Origin: CAZMNY01 sp964567745
GTDB taxonomy: Bacteria > Planctomycetota > Planctomycetia > Pirellulales > Pirellulaceae
Length of the DNA: 64,000 nt
NCBI GenBank assembly: GCA_964567745.1
Contig: CAZMNY010000033.1
Coordinates: 1-64,000, forward strand
Direction of reading: 5' to 3'
The notes below the pieces were generated by a model. The model worked only from the letters and a program-made list of their open reading frames with translations, was not told the origin of the DNA and did no database searches. Each line of letters starts with the position of its first letter. Position 1 is the stretch's first letter. A program made the translations under genes and the position numbers. Positions 8,350-16,910 of the stretch are shown here, piece after piece.

Positions 8350-8988
8350 TCAACTTGGCGTTCGAGGAGGCAACGATTCCGGGGCGATCCATCCCTTCGC
8401 GGCTAGTTCGCTCTGGCGACGCCACAGATCCGCCTGCTCGGAGCCGACCAATTCGTAGAACAACGTCTTGTAGGTCGACGCTACCGCGCCGGCTTGCGTC
8501 ATTCGGTGCCGAGCTGGTTCGACGTTGGTCTCTGAGCTGAAGAGGCAATCTTCGAGGACGAACACAGTCAGCCCCATCTGCCTCAGTCCTAACACCGACT
8601 GAAGCGCGCAGACGTCCGTCTCGCCTCCGGCGACCGCGACCTGACTTCGCCCCCAACCTGTGATCGCCTCGTGTATCTCCGTTTCACGACAGAGATCGTA
8701 GGACTGTTTGGTAAATCGACGCGCGTCGGGCGGCAGCTTGTCCTCAAGTCGTTTGGGCAAATCGCCCTTCGATTCCGTTGGTGCCTCGACCGTCGCCACC
8801 ACCGGCAACTGAAACCAGCTCGCCGCAATCAGTAGCTGTTCCAAACGAACCAATAGCGGTTCGGGCTCGGCAAGATATTTGAGAAAATGCGGCTGCACGT
8901 CGATTAACACAATCCCCAAGTCGTCGACGTCAACGCGAGGCGGCTCACCAATGAGGTCTCTCTCGTTCAACCAACTTCTCCCAAGCAT
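8350..8988 (-). CDS. Isochorismatase-family cysteine hydrolase
   Basis: The 212-residue cytosolic protein carries the three catalytic positions of the isochorismatase/nicotinamidase family: Asp30 in LIDVQ, Lys94 in RFTKQ, and Cys127 in ETDVCAL, in the usual order and spacing. A GGETDVC segment matches the strongly conserved nucleophile loop. Family members hydrolyse isochorismate, nicotinamide or other amides; sequence alone does not give the substrate. Residues 1-23 precede the first strand and may include an incorrect start. It lies between a lipoprotein gene and a broken protease gene on the same strand. Confidence 0.88.
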   Translation of the reverse strand: MLGRSWLNERDLIGEPPRVDVDDLGIVLIDVQPHFLKYLAEPEPLLVRLEQLLIAASWFQLPVVATVEAPTESKGDLPKRLEDKLPPDARRFTKQSYDLCRETEIHEAITGWGRSQVAVAGGETDVCALQSVLGLRQMGLTVFVLEDCLFSSETNVEPARHRMTQAGAVASTYKTLFYELVGSEQADLWRRQSELAAKGWIAPESLPPRTPS

Positions 8989-9078
8989 CGTCTGGCGATC
9001 ATTGTTCCCAGCACGGGCGAGCCCATGAGAGACTTAGCGCGCATTTCTGAGACTCCCAGGACTCAGTGACTCCTAGCC

Positions 9079-9982
9079 TCACTCGGCATTGGGCCGAATG
9101 GATTCGGGATCGAGTTCTCCGAGCAGGGAGATGTTTAAGGCGAAACCCGTGTTGCTTGCGACTTGCGGATTGATGATGAAATTGTTGATGCCGATGAGTT
9201 AGCCCTTTTCGTTGTAGAGCCCGCCACCGCTGTTGCCCGGATTGATGGTGGCGTCGGTTTGAATGATTGGCACTTCGCGCGAGCCAAATTCGTTTGTGCG
9301 ACGCGCGCTGACGGCTCCACGCGTCAACGTCCAGCCCAGCCCGGCGGGGTTGCCGATGGCGAGGACGGATTCGCCTTGAGTGATGTCGACATCCACGTTC
9401 CAGTCCGCCTCGGCGATTCGACTTGTTGGACAAGTCGCGCGCACGATCGACATTGTCGTCAGCCACCCAAATTACCTTGCCCGGTTCGCGACCATCATCG
9501 ATGTAACTGACAAAGATGGGCGGCATCAGCTTGAGCGGTGTTGCTTGTCGGTTTGCGCCAAGTTGCGAGGTGCTCGCATAGACCATGTCGACGACGTGGC
9601 GATTGGTGAGCACGTAAGCGGTCGCGTCGTCGATCCGCATGATGATGCCAGATCCCATCGCACTTTGACCACGCGTCTCGGCGTCCAGTCGTACATTCGC
9701 TCGCATTGCACGTTGAACTTTGGCGGGCTGCTTGAGAAGATCTTCCTCTTTGAGTGGCTTGGTGATCTTGGGCTGTTCGGCGATTGGCGGTCGCTGACTG
9801 GGGAAATCATATTCTGGATCGATCTCAAAACCGATCATCGGATCGGGGCCGTCATCGTCATTCGATTCATTGTAAGGTTCGGGCATAAGATTGTAGGCAA
9901 CTGTCAAACCGCAAAAGATCAGCACGCAAATCAGCCCGGAGACCTGCAACATTCGAGTCGCTTTGTTCAGACGTTGGACCAT
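9079..9982 (-). pseudogene. HtrA/DegP-like trypsin-family protease, broken by a frameshift and a stop
   Basis: The N-terminal frame from 9982 has a membrane anchor (residues ~14-32) and the catalytic-His region LTNRHVVD. At about 9445 the reading frame shifts: the next frame continues with the conserved VRATCP, QGESVLAIGNPAGLG and the serine motif TINPGNSGGGLYNEKG. That frame meets TAA at 9199-9201, after which the family sequence resumes (LIGINNFI ... GFALNISLL) to a natural stop at 9079. The break removes the VD-LA segment that normally supplies the catalytic Asp. There is no PDZ domain. Two independent lesions argue for a true pseudogene rather than one sequencing error. Confidence 0.82.
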
Positions 9983-9992
9983 CCATATGAGT

Positions 9993-10430
9993 TCAATCAG
10001 CAGCCGACCGGGGCAACCAGAATTGCGACGGTATACTCGGCCCCGTCAAGTCGGGCGTATTCTCCGCCTTCGGCTTGGCGGCTCCCACCCCGCCTCGAAC
10101 CGCCTTGTCAGGTTGCTCGACGAACTCGCCACAGTGCTTGCATTTCAGAGCGGCTGCCGGTACTTGCTGAAGGCAGTAGGGACACTGCTTCCATTCAGCC
10201 GCGCTGGGCACCAGTGCGTTCTTGACAACCTCGGCCATGAGCGGGTCTACGGCACCAAGCGGATCAGCTGAGGCCAAGGCGTATTCGACCGACAGCAGAT
10301 CCACAGTCGGCTCTTGCGCCGGCACAACAACCGTTTCATTGCACTTCGGGCAAGGAAGTTGTTTGCCAACCGCCGCTGGCGGCGCATTGAGCGCTGTCGA
10401 GCAATTAGGGCATGAAAAGCGAAGCGTCAT
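9993..10430 (-). CDS. Double zinc-ribbon protein
   Basis: The 145-residue protein has two zinc-ribbon modules. The first, at the N-terminus, has CPNC and CPKC pairs (residues ~8-33) as in the MJ0042-type ribbon; the second, CPYC and CKHC, lies around residues 88-107. The linker and C-terminus are Pro/Ala-rich and probably unfolded. No membrane segment is present. Such proteins are common in planctomycetes and no biochemical role is known. A TATAAT hexamer lies about 65 bp upstream. The gene ends just 10 bp before the start of the broken protease gene, so the two were probably co-transcribed. Confidence 0.75.
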   Translation of the reverse strand: MTLRFSCPNCSTALNAPPAAVGKQLPCPKCNETVVVPAQEPTVDLLSVEYALASADPLGAVDPLMAEVVKNALVPSAAEWKQCPYCLQQVPAAALKCKHCGEFVEQPDKAVRGGVGAAKPKAENTPDLTGPSIPSQFWLPRSAAD

Positions 10431-10731
10431 CTGAGTCCCCTTTTGGATAATCCAGCCTATGCCATATGAAACGACGAACGTCGAGGCACGGTGAGATTAT
10501 AGACGAGTCAATTCGGCAATGACACGAACTTCCCAACAACATCCGCTATTCTTACGTCAACGGTGTTTGTGGTCCGCGACAGCAGCCTGGTCTTGCCGGC
10601 AATCCCAGATCTTGCTGGCAACCCGCACGACTTGATGACGAGGTGGCGGCGGTCGACGCCGACCGCGCCTCCATTGCCTGACGACGAACGGCGCGCTCGG
10701 CAAGCTGACGCAAGTTGCTGAGAGCGCGAAG
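10431..10731. other. Intergenic between two minus-strand genes
   Basis: Three hundred bases with no supported gene. The part next to 10430 contains the candidate promoter; the rest shows no repeat or terminator that I can identify. Confidence 0.5.
10496..10501 (-). promoter_or_regulatory. Candidate -10 element (TATAAT)
   Basis: A perfect TATAAT on the minus strand, 66 bp upstream of the zinc-ribbon gene start. No good -35 hexamer is found at 16-18 bp spacing, so this is a weak call resting on one hexamer. Confidence 0.3.
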
Positions 10732-13449
10732 CTATTCGCGAGCGGTAAGGCGATAGTTCAGGGTGCGGCTTCCGTTCATCTCGCGGGCTTGTATGAAGAT
10801 CGATTCGCCGATCAATTCCGAACCCTTGTTGGCGATGAACGTGCTCGTCGTTCGCCCTCGACCGCTGCTGGATAGGCGCAGCCGTTTTCGCCGGCGGTCC
10901 TTGATGAACATCAGGCAATTGAACTGAGCTCTCTTTTCGGTATTGTTGTCGAGATGGACGTAAACGACAAGGTTGCCAGTGGCGTAGTCGAGTTCAGTAT
11001 CGACTTCGATTTTCAGGTCGCCCAATCCGACTTCGAGCGAACGATATGCGCTAAATTGATAGACGCGGTCACTGGTAACTCGAAAGTCGATACGAACCGG
11101 CTGCTTGCCGCTCGGTGTGTACGAACCGAGTTTGATGTCGACCGGCAACTCGCGAACTTCTCCGTCGCTCAGGTCGAAATGCGAAACTTGCGGCGTTGTC
11201 TCCCAGAGCTTTGTAGACAGCTGGGGAGTGTGGATTCTGATATCGGTCGCAACACCTCGAGCAAATGGGTTCTTCACCGAATAATGAACTCGCTGAGTTT
11301 GCCCGGACGAGCTCATCAGGCGCTGCTTGTCGAATTGAAAGGCGAGTCGCCATCGAGCGACGGGCAAGTTCACTCCGGTCAAAAAGAGAGGTGACACGCC
11401 GACGTGAACGACCTGCCGCTTCGCGCCCTTCTCGACCCTTTGCCCGAGTTGCCGAGTCCGCCCCCAGACGTCATAGGCCTTCACATCTTCGCCCAAGTAG
11501 AGAACTTCGTCGACGTCGTCGTCGTCATTCCAAACGACCATGACCGCGTCGCCATTATCAGCGAAGATAAAGTTGTGGCTGCCGCTGGGCAACTTAATCG
11601 TGCCAACATATTCGCTGCCGGCAGTTAAATGCGTCGTCGTTCGCCACGGCAGGAGCATCGCGTTGGGCGAGCCGTCGGGCCGCATCAGGCCGTATTTTTC
11701 GTGAAACGGGTCCGCGGCGAAAACCGCGCTGGCGCCGCTAATCTTGGCGCCCAACATTCGCAACACCAGATCCCGAGCTCGCACGTCCACGTCGTAATGG
11801 TCGGGATTCAACACGCGAATCATCGCCCACCGCCGGTCCATCAATTCCGGCGACTCGGTGGCCGCGAGTGCTTCTTGCAGTTCGTTGTGGGTAAATGGGA
11901 CCTCGGAGGAAAGTGAAACAAAACTCCATGGCGCCTTTGAGTCAACGGGCAAGTCGTTCATCCATGGCCAGCTGAATCCGAGCCGCACTTCTTGACCGAA
12001 TCGCTCCAGGTAATGCTTGATGGCGCGGATTCGCGCCGGCAAGTCTTCAAAGCCAACGAAGCTAACATCATCGTCCGCGCCAAGTTGCCACCAACGCATC
12101 TTCAAGGAGAGTCGCGTCATGACGGGATTGACCAGCGGCTTCCAAACATCCTCCTCGTCAAAGACGAGCGCGATCGGCGGCTTGTCGATCTCAATGGCAC
12201 CCGACCCAATCGCCATGGGCGGCTGATCGAGAACGCCTACCAGATTCACTCCTGACGAACTCATCCGCTCGGCAAACCAGGCGATTTCATCGGGTAGTGA
12301 ACTGCCTTTTTCGTCGAACCAGATCGGCAACTTGACCCAGTGCACGCCTGCGAGCCGAATCAATTGCGCGAGTTCGCGCAGCGACATCGGGCCTTCGTTG
12401 CGAGTGATCGACCAACCGAATCGCCCAGATGGTCGGGCAACGAACGCTCGTCCAAGCACCAGTGATACGCTTCTTTCAAGCACCAGTCGCTCGCCGTCTC
12501 GGATCGAGGCGCGCACTTCGTAGAATCCAAGGTCATCGTTCGAAATGTTCGGTCGCCACGTCTGCCTGGCTTCGTAGCCGCGACGAATGTTCACTCGCCC
12601 GTCCGGCTCGCTGCCGTGACGCTTCTTCGCCGAATCTTCCTTCTTGCGACTACTCACCTGCCGAAGCTCAACAAGCTTTAACGGAAACGTCTCGGTCTTC
12701 ACATTGCGGCCATGAACGTCAATCAATTCGAAAGTCACCGTCGGCTGAGACTTCTGAATGCCAGATATTCGACAAGTGACTTCAACTTCGGATCCGTCTT
12801 CATAGAAATGGAATTGTTTGTTGGCGATCAACTGCATTCGGGGAAGACGCTTGAGCTGAATATCGTCGAAACGCGCCGTTCCCCAGAGGTCCATGCGTTC
12901 GCCCGGGCGCAAGTGGACGCCGATTTTGGCGAAGCGAGCACTTGTGTCCTTGGGAGTCAGGGGACCAATCGAAATGTCGGTCCAACCGTCTGTCGTCGTC
13001 AGCCGTTTCGAGAAATGCGATTCAAGCCGCTTTTCTTCGGCGTCGTAAAACGTGATCGAGAAGAAAGCCGAATCGTGCTTAAGTCCCTCCAAGTTCATCC
13101 GAGCGTGCAGCCGATAGCTGAAAAGCGAACTGACATCAGCGGCTGGCGAGTAAGCTTCGGCAGCGCCGCCGTCGAGGTCAATCGTCAAACAGGAGTTGCT
13201 GGCATTCTTGGGATCGGGTTTGATCGCGAGCCCAACGTACTTTGGGTAGCCGCGCCCGCGTCGACGAGTCCAGCGATCTGGCCAACCGTCGTAGTTAATG
13301 TCCGACTCTAACGCGACATCGTCGTTATGATGCTCGAAGTCGCACTGATAGACTCGAACCGATTCGGTGTAGCCCGACTCGGAAAAGCCCGACTCCATGG
13401 GCGCACCGAAGACACCGGCTAGAATGACAGATGTGACGAGCTGAACCAT
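10732..13449 (-). CDS. Large secreted protein with CBM-like and glycosidase-like barrel regions
   Basis: The 905-residue protein has a short signal peptide (residues ~1-16). Residues ~30-205 look like a carbohydrate-binding jelly roll (alternating strands ending in WGTARFDDIQLKRL). Residues ~210-335 are beta-rich and Ig-like. Residues ~340-620 contain barrel-like elements: FGWSITRNEG, then LAQLIRLAGVHWVKLPIWFD and SGVNLVGVLDQPP, a layout seen in clan-A glycoside hydrolases. The C-terminal ~250 residues are again beta-rich. I could not identify the catalytic acid pair, so enzyme activity is inference. It is transcribed divergently from the TIM-barrel gene with a 45-bp gap. Confidence 0.8.
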   Translation of the reverse strand: MVQLVTSVILAGVFGAPMESGFSESGYTESVRVYQCDFEHHNDDVALESDINYDGWPDRWTRRRGRGYPKYVGLAIKPDPKNASNSCLTIDLDGGAAEAYSPAADVSSLFSYRLHARMNLEGLKHDSAFFSITFYDAEEKRLESHFSKRLTTTDGWTDISIGPLTPKDTSARFAKIGVHLRPGERMDLWGTARFDDIQLKRLPRMQLIANKQFHFYEDGSEVEVTCRISGIQKSQPTVTFELIDVHGRNVKTETFPLKLVELRQVSSRKKEDSAKKRHGSEPDGRVNIRRGYEARQTWRPNISNDDLGFYEVRASIRDGERLVLERSVSLVLGRAFVARPSGRFGWSITRNEGPMSLRELAQLIRLAGVHWVKLPIWFDEKGSSLPDEIAWFAERMSSSGVNLVGVLDQPPMAIGSGAIEIDKPPIALVFDEEDVWKPLVNPVMTRLSLKMRWWQLGADDDVSFVGFEDLPARIRAIKHYLERFGQEVRLGFSWPWMNDLPVDSKAPWSFVSLSSEVPFTHNELQEALAATESPELMDRRWAMIRVLNPDHYDVDVRARDLVLRMLGAKISGASAVFAADPFHEKYGLMRPDGSPNAMLLPWRTTTHLTAGSEYVGTIKLPSGSHNFIFADNGDAVMVVWNDDDDVDEVLYLGEDVKAYDVWGRTRQLGQRVEKGAKRQVVHVGVSPLFLTGVNLPVARWRLAFQFDKQRLMSSSGQTQRVHYSVKNPFARGVATDIRIHTPQLSTKLWETTPQVSHFDLSDGEVRELPVDIKLGSYTPSGKQPVRIDFRVTSDRVYQFSAYRSLEVGLGDLKIEVDTELDYATGNLVVYVHLDNNTEKRAQFNCLMFIKDRRRKRLRLSSSGRGRTTSTFIANKGSELIGESIFIQAREMNGSRTLNYRLTARE

Positions 13450-13494
13450 CGCACTTTACCCAACGAAAAGACCTATGACAGAGGAGGCCGATAG

Positions 13495-14277
13495 GTGTCA
13501 GAATTGAGGATTGGAATCCAATTGGCCAGTTTGAAACAACCGTTCAAGAAAGCTTTGCATACAGCGGCACAGTTGGGGGCCGATGTTGTGGAAATAGATG
13601 CTCGAGGTTCGATCGAACCGCGCGATCTGACCGGTACAGCCGTACGGCAGGTGCGGAAAATGCTGGATGATCTGAATCTACGGGTCTGCGCAATCGGTTT
13701 CCGCACTCGGCGCGGCTACAGCAACCTCGACGAACTTGACCGGCGAGTCGAAGCAACCAAGCAAGCGATAGACATGGCTTACTCGCTTGGTGCCCCTGTC
13801 GTGATCAACCAAGTGGGGCGGATTCCCGAATCGATGGGGGGACCAGAGTGGGACACGCTGTGCCAAGTCCTCAGCGACCTCGGGCGCCACGGCCAACGCG
13901 CCGGCGCCTTGCTTGCAGCTGAAACAGGCACCGAAGACGGTGCCGTCTTGAAGAGTTTGATCGACGCCATCCCGCCTGGATCCGTCGGAGTTAACCTCGA
14001 TCCGGGGAACCTGATCATCAATGGATTCTCAGCTCAAGAAGCCGCCTCTGCCTTGGGCGAACATGTGATGCACGTGCACGCCAAAGACGCTGTTCGCGAC
14101 TTGGCTCAAGGCCGCGGAATCGAAACGCCGCTCGGTCGAGGTTCCGTTGACTTTGCCGAAATCATCGGCGTGCTGGAACACCACGGCTACCGAGGCGCCT
14201 ACACGATCGAACGCGAACACAGCCAAGATCCGGCGAAGGAAATTGGATACGCCGTCGAGTATCTCAAGAATCTCTAG
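13495..14277 (+). CDS. Sugar phosphate isomerase/epimerase-like TIM-barrel protein
   Basis: The 260-residue protein fits the xylose isomerase-like TIM barrel (AP endonuclease 2 family). Visible strands and metal-ligand candidates follow the family order: EIDARG, LLAAETGTEDG (Glu), VGVNLDPGNLI (Asp), MHVHAKD (His/Asp) and AYTIEREH (final Glu). The start is GTG at 13495, preceded by a strong AGAGGAGG ribosome site. Members isomerise or epimerise sugars such as inosose or hydroxypyruvate; the substrate is unknown. The divergent secreted glycosidase-like gene suggests carbohydrate use. Cytoplasmic. Confidence 0.9.
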   Translation: MSELRIGIQLASLKQPFKKALHTAAQLGADVVEIDARGSIEPRDLTGTAVRQVRKMLDDLNLRVCAIGFRTRRGYSNLDELDRRVEATKQAIDMAYSLGAPVVINQVGRIPESMGGPEWDTLCQVLSDLGRHGQRAGALLAAETGTEDGAVLKSLIDAIPPGSVGVNLDPGNLIINGFSAQEAASALGEHVMHVHAKDAVRDLAQGRGIETPLGRGSVDFAEIIGVLEHHGYRGAYTIEREHSQDPAKEIGYAVEYLKNL

Positions 14278-14393
14278 CCGGGGTTCGCAAGGCGGAAATC
14301 CAACGATTTGGCACCTCAGGCCTAGCAAGAAAGTGGCGCGCGTTGGCCAAGTTGGCTGCGACGATCAGCGGTGCCGCACGAATCGTGTGTCGA

Positions 14394-14951
14394 CTACTCC
14401 GATTCCGTCTCTTCTGTCTCATCTGGCTTTTCGATCACGCCAAACATGTGACCGCCCACCTTACCGTGAGTCCAAGTGCCGGCGTACTTCTTGTTGTAGA
14501 ACATGACTCGACTGCTGAACGTGCCCAAGCCCGGGATCGTAAAATCGGTCAGCGTGATGACGGGCGTGTCACCGGCCCATTTGACTTCCAACTTGAGCGG
14601 CACCAAAAGGTTGTTCTTGCCGTATTTGATGCGAGCGTTGAATTGCCAGAAGTCGCCCTCGGGCAACTTCTTAATCTGCTGGATTTCATATTCCTCTTTC
14701 GGTGGCGGAGTGCCTCGGCCGACAATCGTAAACTGCCCGACGAGCCGAGACCCGCTGAGTAGTTTCGCGAATTCATCGTAACGCCGTTTTTGCTCGTTGT
14801 CGCTCTTCTTGCTTGCTCCCTTCGCAGGTGCCGCTTTCTTTTTGGAGTTTTCTTTCGCGGCGCCAGCCTTCTCACCTGTCCCGTCCTGCGAGTAAGCGCA
14901 GGAGCCAAACGAGATCGCTAACACGAGGCCGATTACAGTTGCACGGAGCAT
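14394..14951 (-). CDS. Secreted hypothetical protein
   Basis: The 185-residue protein has a signal peptide (residues 1-~21, ending at a CAYSQ site). A Lys/Ala/Gly-rich linker (~25-50) precedes a beta-rich domain of ~125 residues with FTIVGRGTPPPKEEYEI and a TWTHGKVGGHMFGVIE motif. The tail is acidic (DETEETESE). The beta domain and its GTWTHG...GHMFG signature recur, as far as I recall, in other planctomycete secreted proteins, with no known function. It faces the TIM-barrel gene convergently, about 115 bp away. Confidence 0.75.
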   Translation of the reverse strand: MLRATVIGLVLAISFGSCAYSQDGTGEKAGAAKENSKKKAAPAKGASKKSDNEQKRRYDEFAKLLSGSRLVGQFTIVGRGTPPPKEEYEIQQIKKLPEGDFWQFNARIKYGKNNLLVPLKLEVKWAGDTPVITLTDFTIPGLGTFSSRVMFYNKKYAGTWTHGKVGGHMFGVIEKPDETEETESE

Positions 14952-15125
14952 AGGGGCTCTCTCCCAACAAGGTGAACTCTGTTCGCACGAATCCGCTCAT
15001 CTGCCCACACGATTCATCCCTCAATTGTAACGCGAACTCGGTTGCGCTCGCCAGCGCTAAGCAGCGCAGCCCCATGGCAAATCGAGCTGTGACTGAGCTT
15101 CCGGACATTCATCCACGATCGATGC

Positions 15126-15827
15126 TCAACTGTTTGCCAGCAGCGAAGCGAGCGCAAGCGCGGCGGTTTCTATTCGCAGAATACGGGGGCCGAGCCCGAC
15201 CATTCGCCAGTCGGCTTCGGCGGCGGCGGCGGTCTCTTGGTCGGTAAATCCCCCCTCCGGTCCGATCGCGATCCAACAGGGAACGCTAGCTTGAGCAGTT
15301 CGCAAGGGATCTCCGCCCGGGTGCGCCATCAGTCGAAACGCATCCTCGCCCGCTGCCGAGTCGATTACTTCGTCAAGCGTCATGGGATCGGTGAGCTGAA
15401 GCAGCCGATTGCGGCCGCATTGCTTCGATGCTTCCACGACCGAACGCTTTAGTCGCTTCATTGCCGATGACTTTGGTTGAGCCACTCCGCGATTTGTCTT
15501 CAGCGGAACAATCGTCGCGACGCCCAGCTCGACCGCCTTCTCTACGAGCCATTTTTGTCGGTCTCCCTTCGGCATCGCGACGGCCAACGTTATCGAGAGT
15601 GACAGTTCGCGATCGACATCGATCTTCTCGACAACAGACAGTTCAACCTCGCTTCTGCCCAACGCGTCGACTCGGGCCAGGAACTCGGTGCCTTCGCCAT
15701 CGAAAACAACCACCTCATCACCAGGTTTGGCTCGCATGACTCGGCCCAGGTGTTGGGCCTCCCGACCGGTTAATTGAATCCGCTGGGCGTCACCGATCGG
15801 ATCATCAACGAAAAAACGCTGGCTCAT
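15126..15827 (-). CDS. rsmE: 16S rRNA (uracil-1498-N3)-methyltransferase
   Basis: The 233-residue length and motifs match RsmE. The N-terminal PUA-like part carries the LTGREAQHLGRVMRAKPGD segment typical of the family (H-L-x-x-V-x-R). The C-terminal SPOUT methyltransferase part has the knot signature AIGPEGGFTDQE and a final LGPRILRIETAALAL, which binds S-adenosylmethionine. The enzyme methylates U1498 of the 30S subunit late in assembly. Cytoplasmic. It is divergent from the ExeA-like ATPase gene. Confidence 0.95.
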   Translation of the reverse strand: MSQRFFVDDPIGDAQRIQLTGREAQHLGRVMRAKPGDEVVVFDGEGTEFLARVDALGRSEVELSVVEKIDVDRELSLSITLAVAMPKGDRQKWLVEKAVELGVATIVPLKTNRGVAQPKSSAMKRLKRSVVEASKQCGRNRLLQLTDPMTLDEVIDSAAGEDAFRLMAHPGGDPLRTAQASVPCWIAIGPEGGFTDQETAAAAEADWRMVGLGPRILRIETAALALASLLANS

Positions 15828-16012
15828 TTTTGACTGTCCTCTTCCTCACGCTCGTAGTCGATTCGCAAACGGCGTGACATCCGTGGTTTTGTGCCGTTGA
15901 ATTGAAGATTGGCTCTCGATTCTACCGATCAGAGAAAGATAGGACCGCGCCTGTTGCGGATATTTCCCTGCGCCCCATTGATCGTGCATTCGTCCTTGCG
16001 AAGAAAAAAATC

Positions 16013-16810
16013 ATGCTCGTCGTTCAATCGCATTGGGGGCTACACGAAATTCCGTTTTCGGATCAGCCGGAATCGCACGCGTTTTACCGTGCCGAGTCGC
16101 AAACTGAGGCGTTGGCTCGGATGCACTATGTCGTGGAGCACGGGCGACAAGCTCGCGTCGTGCGGGGCGACGGCGGGATCGGTAACTCGCTCGTCAGCCG
16201 TGTCCACTCACGCGAGGTTGGCGGGCGAGGGTTCGCAGCCGGTTGGCTGAACATTCGTGGCGCAACCGACGCCTCGATTCGAGATCAGTTGGCGACCGAG
16301 TTGAGTCTGCCTTGGTCGGAAGAGCCGACTTGGGAGCGCCTCGGCCAACGGTGCTTTGAGTTGATTCTCGAACGCGGCAAATTGGTTCTAACACTTGACG
16401 ACGCTGACGGCGCCGCGCCGGAGGTCTTGGAGCGACTTCGAGCATTGTTTGATCAGCAGGCATCGAGGGGTGGGCGGCTATCCGCGATCCTCACCTCTCG
16501 CGCCCCTTCAGGCGGCCGCCTACAAGGCCAATTCGCCGAGCTCGCAGACCTGCGAGTCGATTTGGAGCCGTGGTCGATTGAAGAGACAACGGGTTTCCTC
16601 AACGCATCGATGGTTCGAGCAGGCGGCGCCGCATTCGTGTTCGATGGTGCCGCCATTCGGCAGATTCATGATCGAGCCCAAGGCAATCCGCGAGACATTT
16701 TCCAGATTGCCAGATTGACTCTATTCGCCGGCGCGAACGACCATGCATCCGAGATCGACAGCCGAACGGTGGACTCAGTCGCTCGGCAACTCTCAGGCGC
16801 ATTCGCCTAG
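16013..16810 (+). CDS. ExeA-like AAA ATPase with altered Walker A
   Basis: The 265-residue protein follows the general-secretion-pathway A (ExeA/GspA) ATPase pattern: a start HWGLHEIPFSDQPE like the family's FGL..PF, then a P-loop region, Walker B LVLTLDDAD (residues 124-132), a sensor SAILTSRAP, and a C-terminal helical lid. The P-loop reads G52-D-G-G-I-G-N58-S59, with Asn in place of the invariant Lys, so ATP hydrolysis is doubtful. I chose ATG 16013; the TTG at 15902 would add 37 residues unlike the family. No TMs or peptidoglycan-binding domain follow, so it is a stand-alone ATPase module. Confidence 0.8.
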   Translation: MLVVQSHWGLHEIPFSDQPESHAFYRAESQTEALARMHYVVEHGRQARVVRGDGGIGNSLVSRVHSREVGGRGFAAGWLNIRGATDASIRDQLATELSLPWSEEPTWERLGQRCFELILERGKLVLTLDDADGAAPEVLERLRALFDQQASRGGRLSAILTSRAPSGGRLQGQFAELADLRVDLEPWSIEETTGFLNASMVRAGGAAFVFDGAAIRQIHDRAQGNPRDIFQIARLTLFAGANDHASEIDSRTVDSVARQLSGAFA

Positions 16811-16813
16811 CAA

Positions 16814-16894
16814 GTCGCCTTTCGCTCCGCGAAAGTAGCGCAGTCACACTTCGCGCACAAGAATACGCGCCACTTTCGCGGAGCAAAAGGTGAC
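16814..16894. mobile_element. 81-bp palindromic MITE-like element
   Basis: Left arm 16814-16840 and right arm 16868-16894 are inverted copies over 27 bp with three mismatches; both contain GCTCCGCGAAAGT or its complement. The central ~27 bp are non-coding. A further copy of the end motif (AAGGCGAC) follows at 16896-16903. It sits between the convergent ATPase and glycerate kinase genes, where it could also fold as a transcript hairpin. I recall similar sequences in other planctomycete intergenic regions. Confidence 0.6.
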
Positions 16895-16910
16895 GGAAGG
16901 CGACTTTGAG

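Noticed and set aside
9199..9201. TAA read as a recoding (selenocysteine or pyrrolysine) site in the HtrA-like gene
   Set aside because: TAA is not a known site for either; together with the frameshift, pseudogene decay is simpler.
13495..14277. Possible AP endonuclease IV (nfo) call
   Set aside because: The TIM-barrel has metal-ligand positions of the isomerase group, but the DNA-repair-specific elements of Nfo are not evident; the sugar isomerase-like call fits better.
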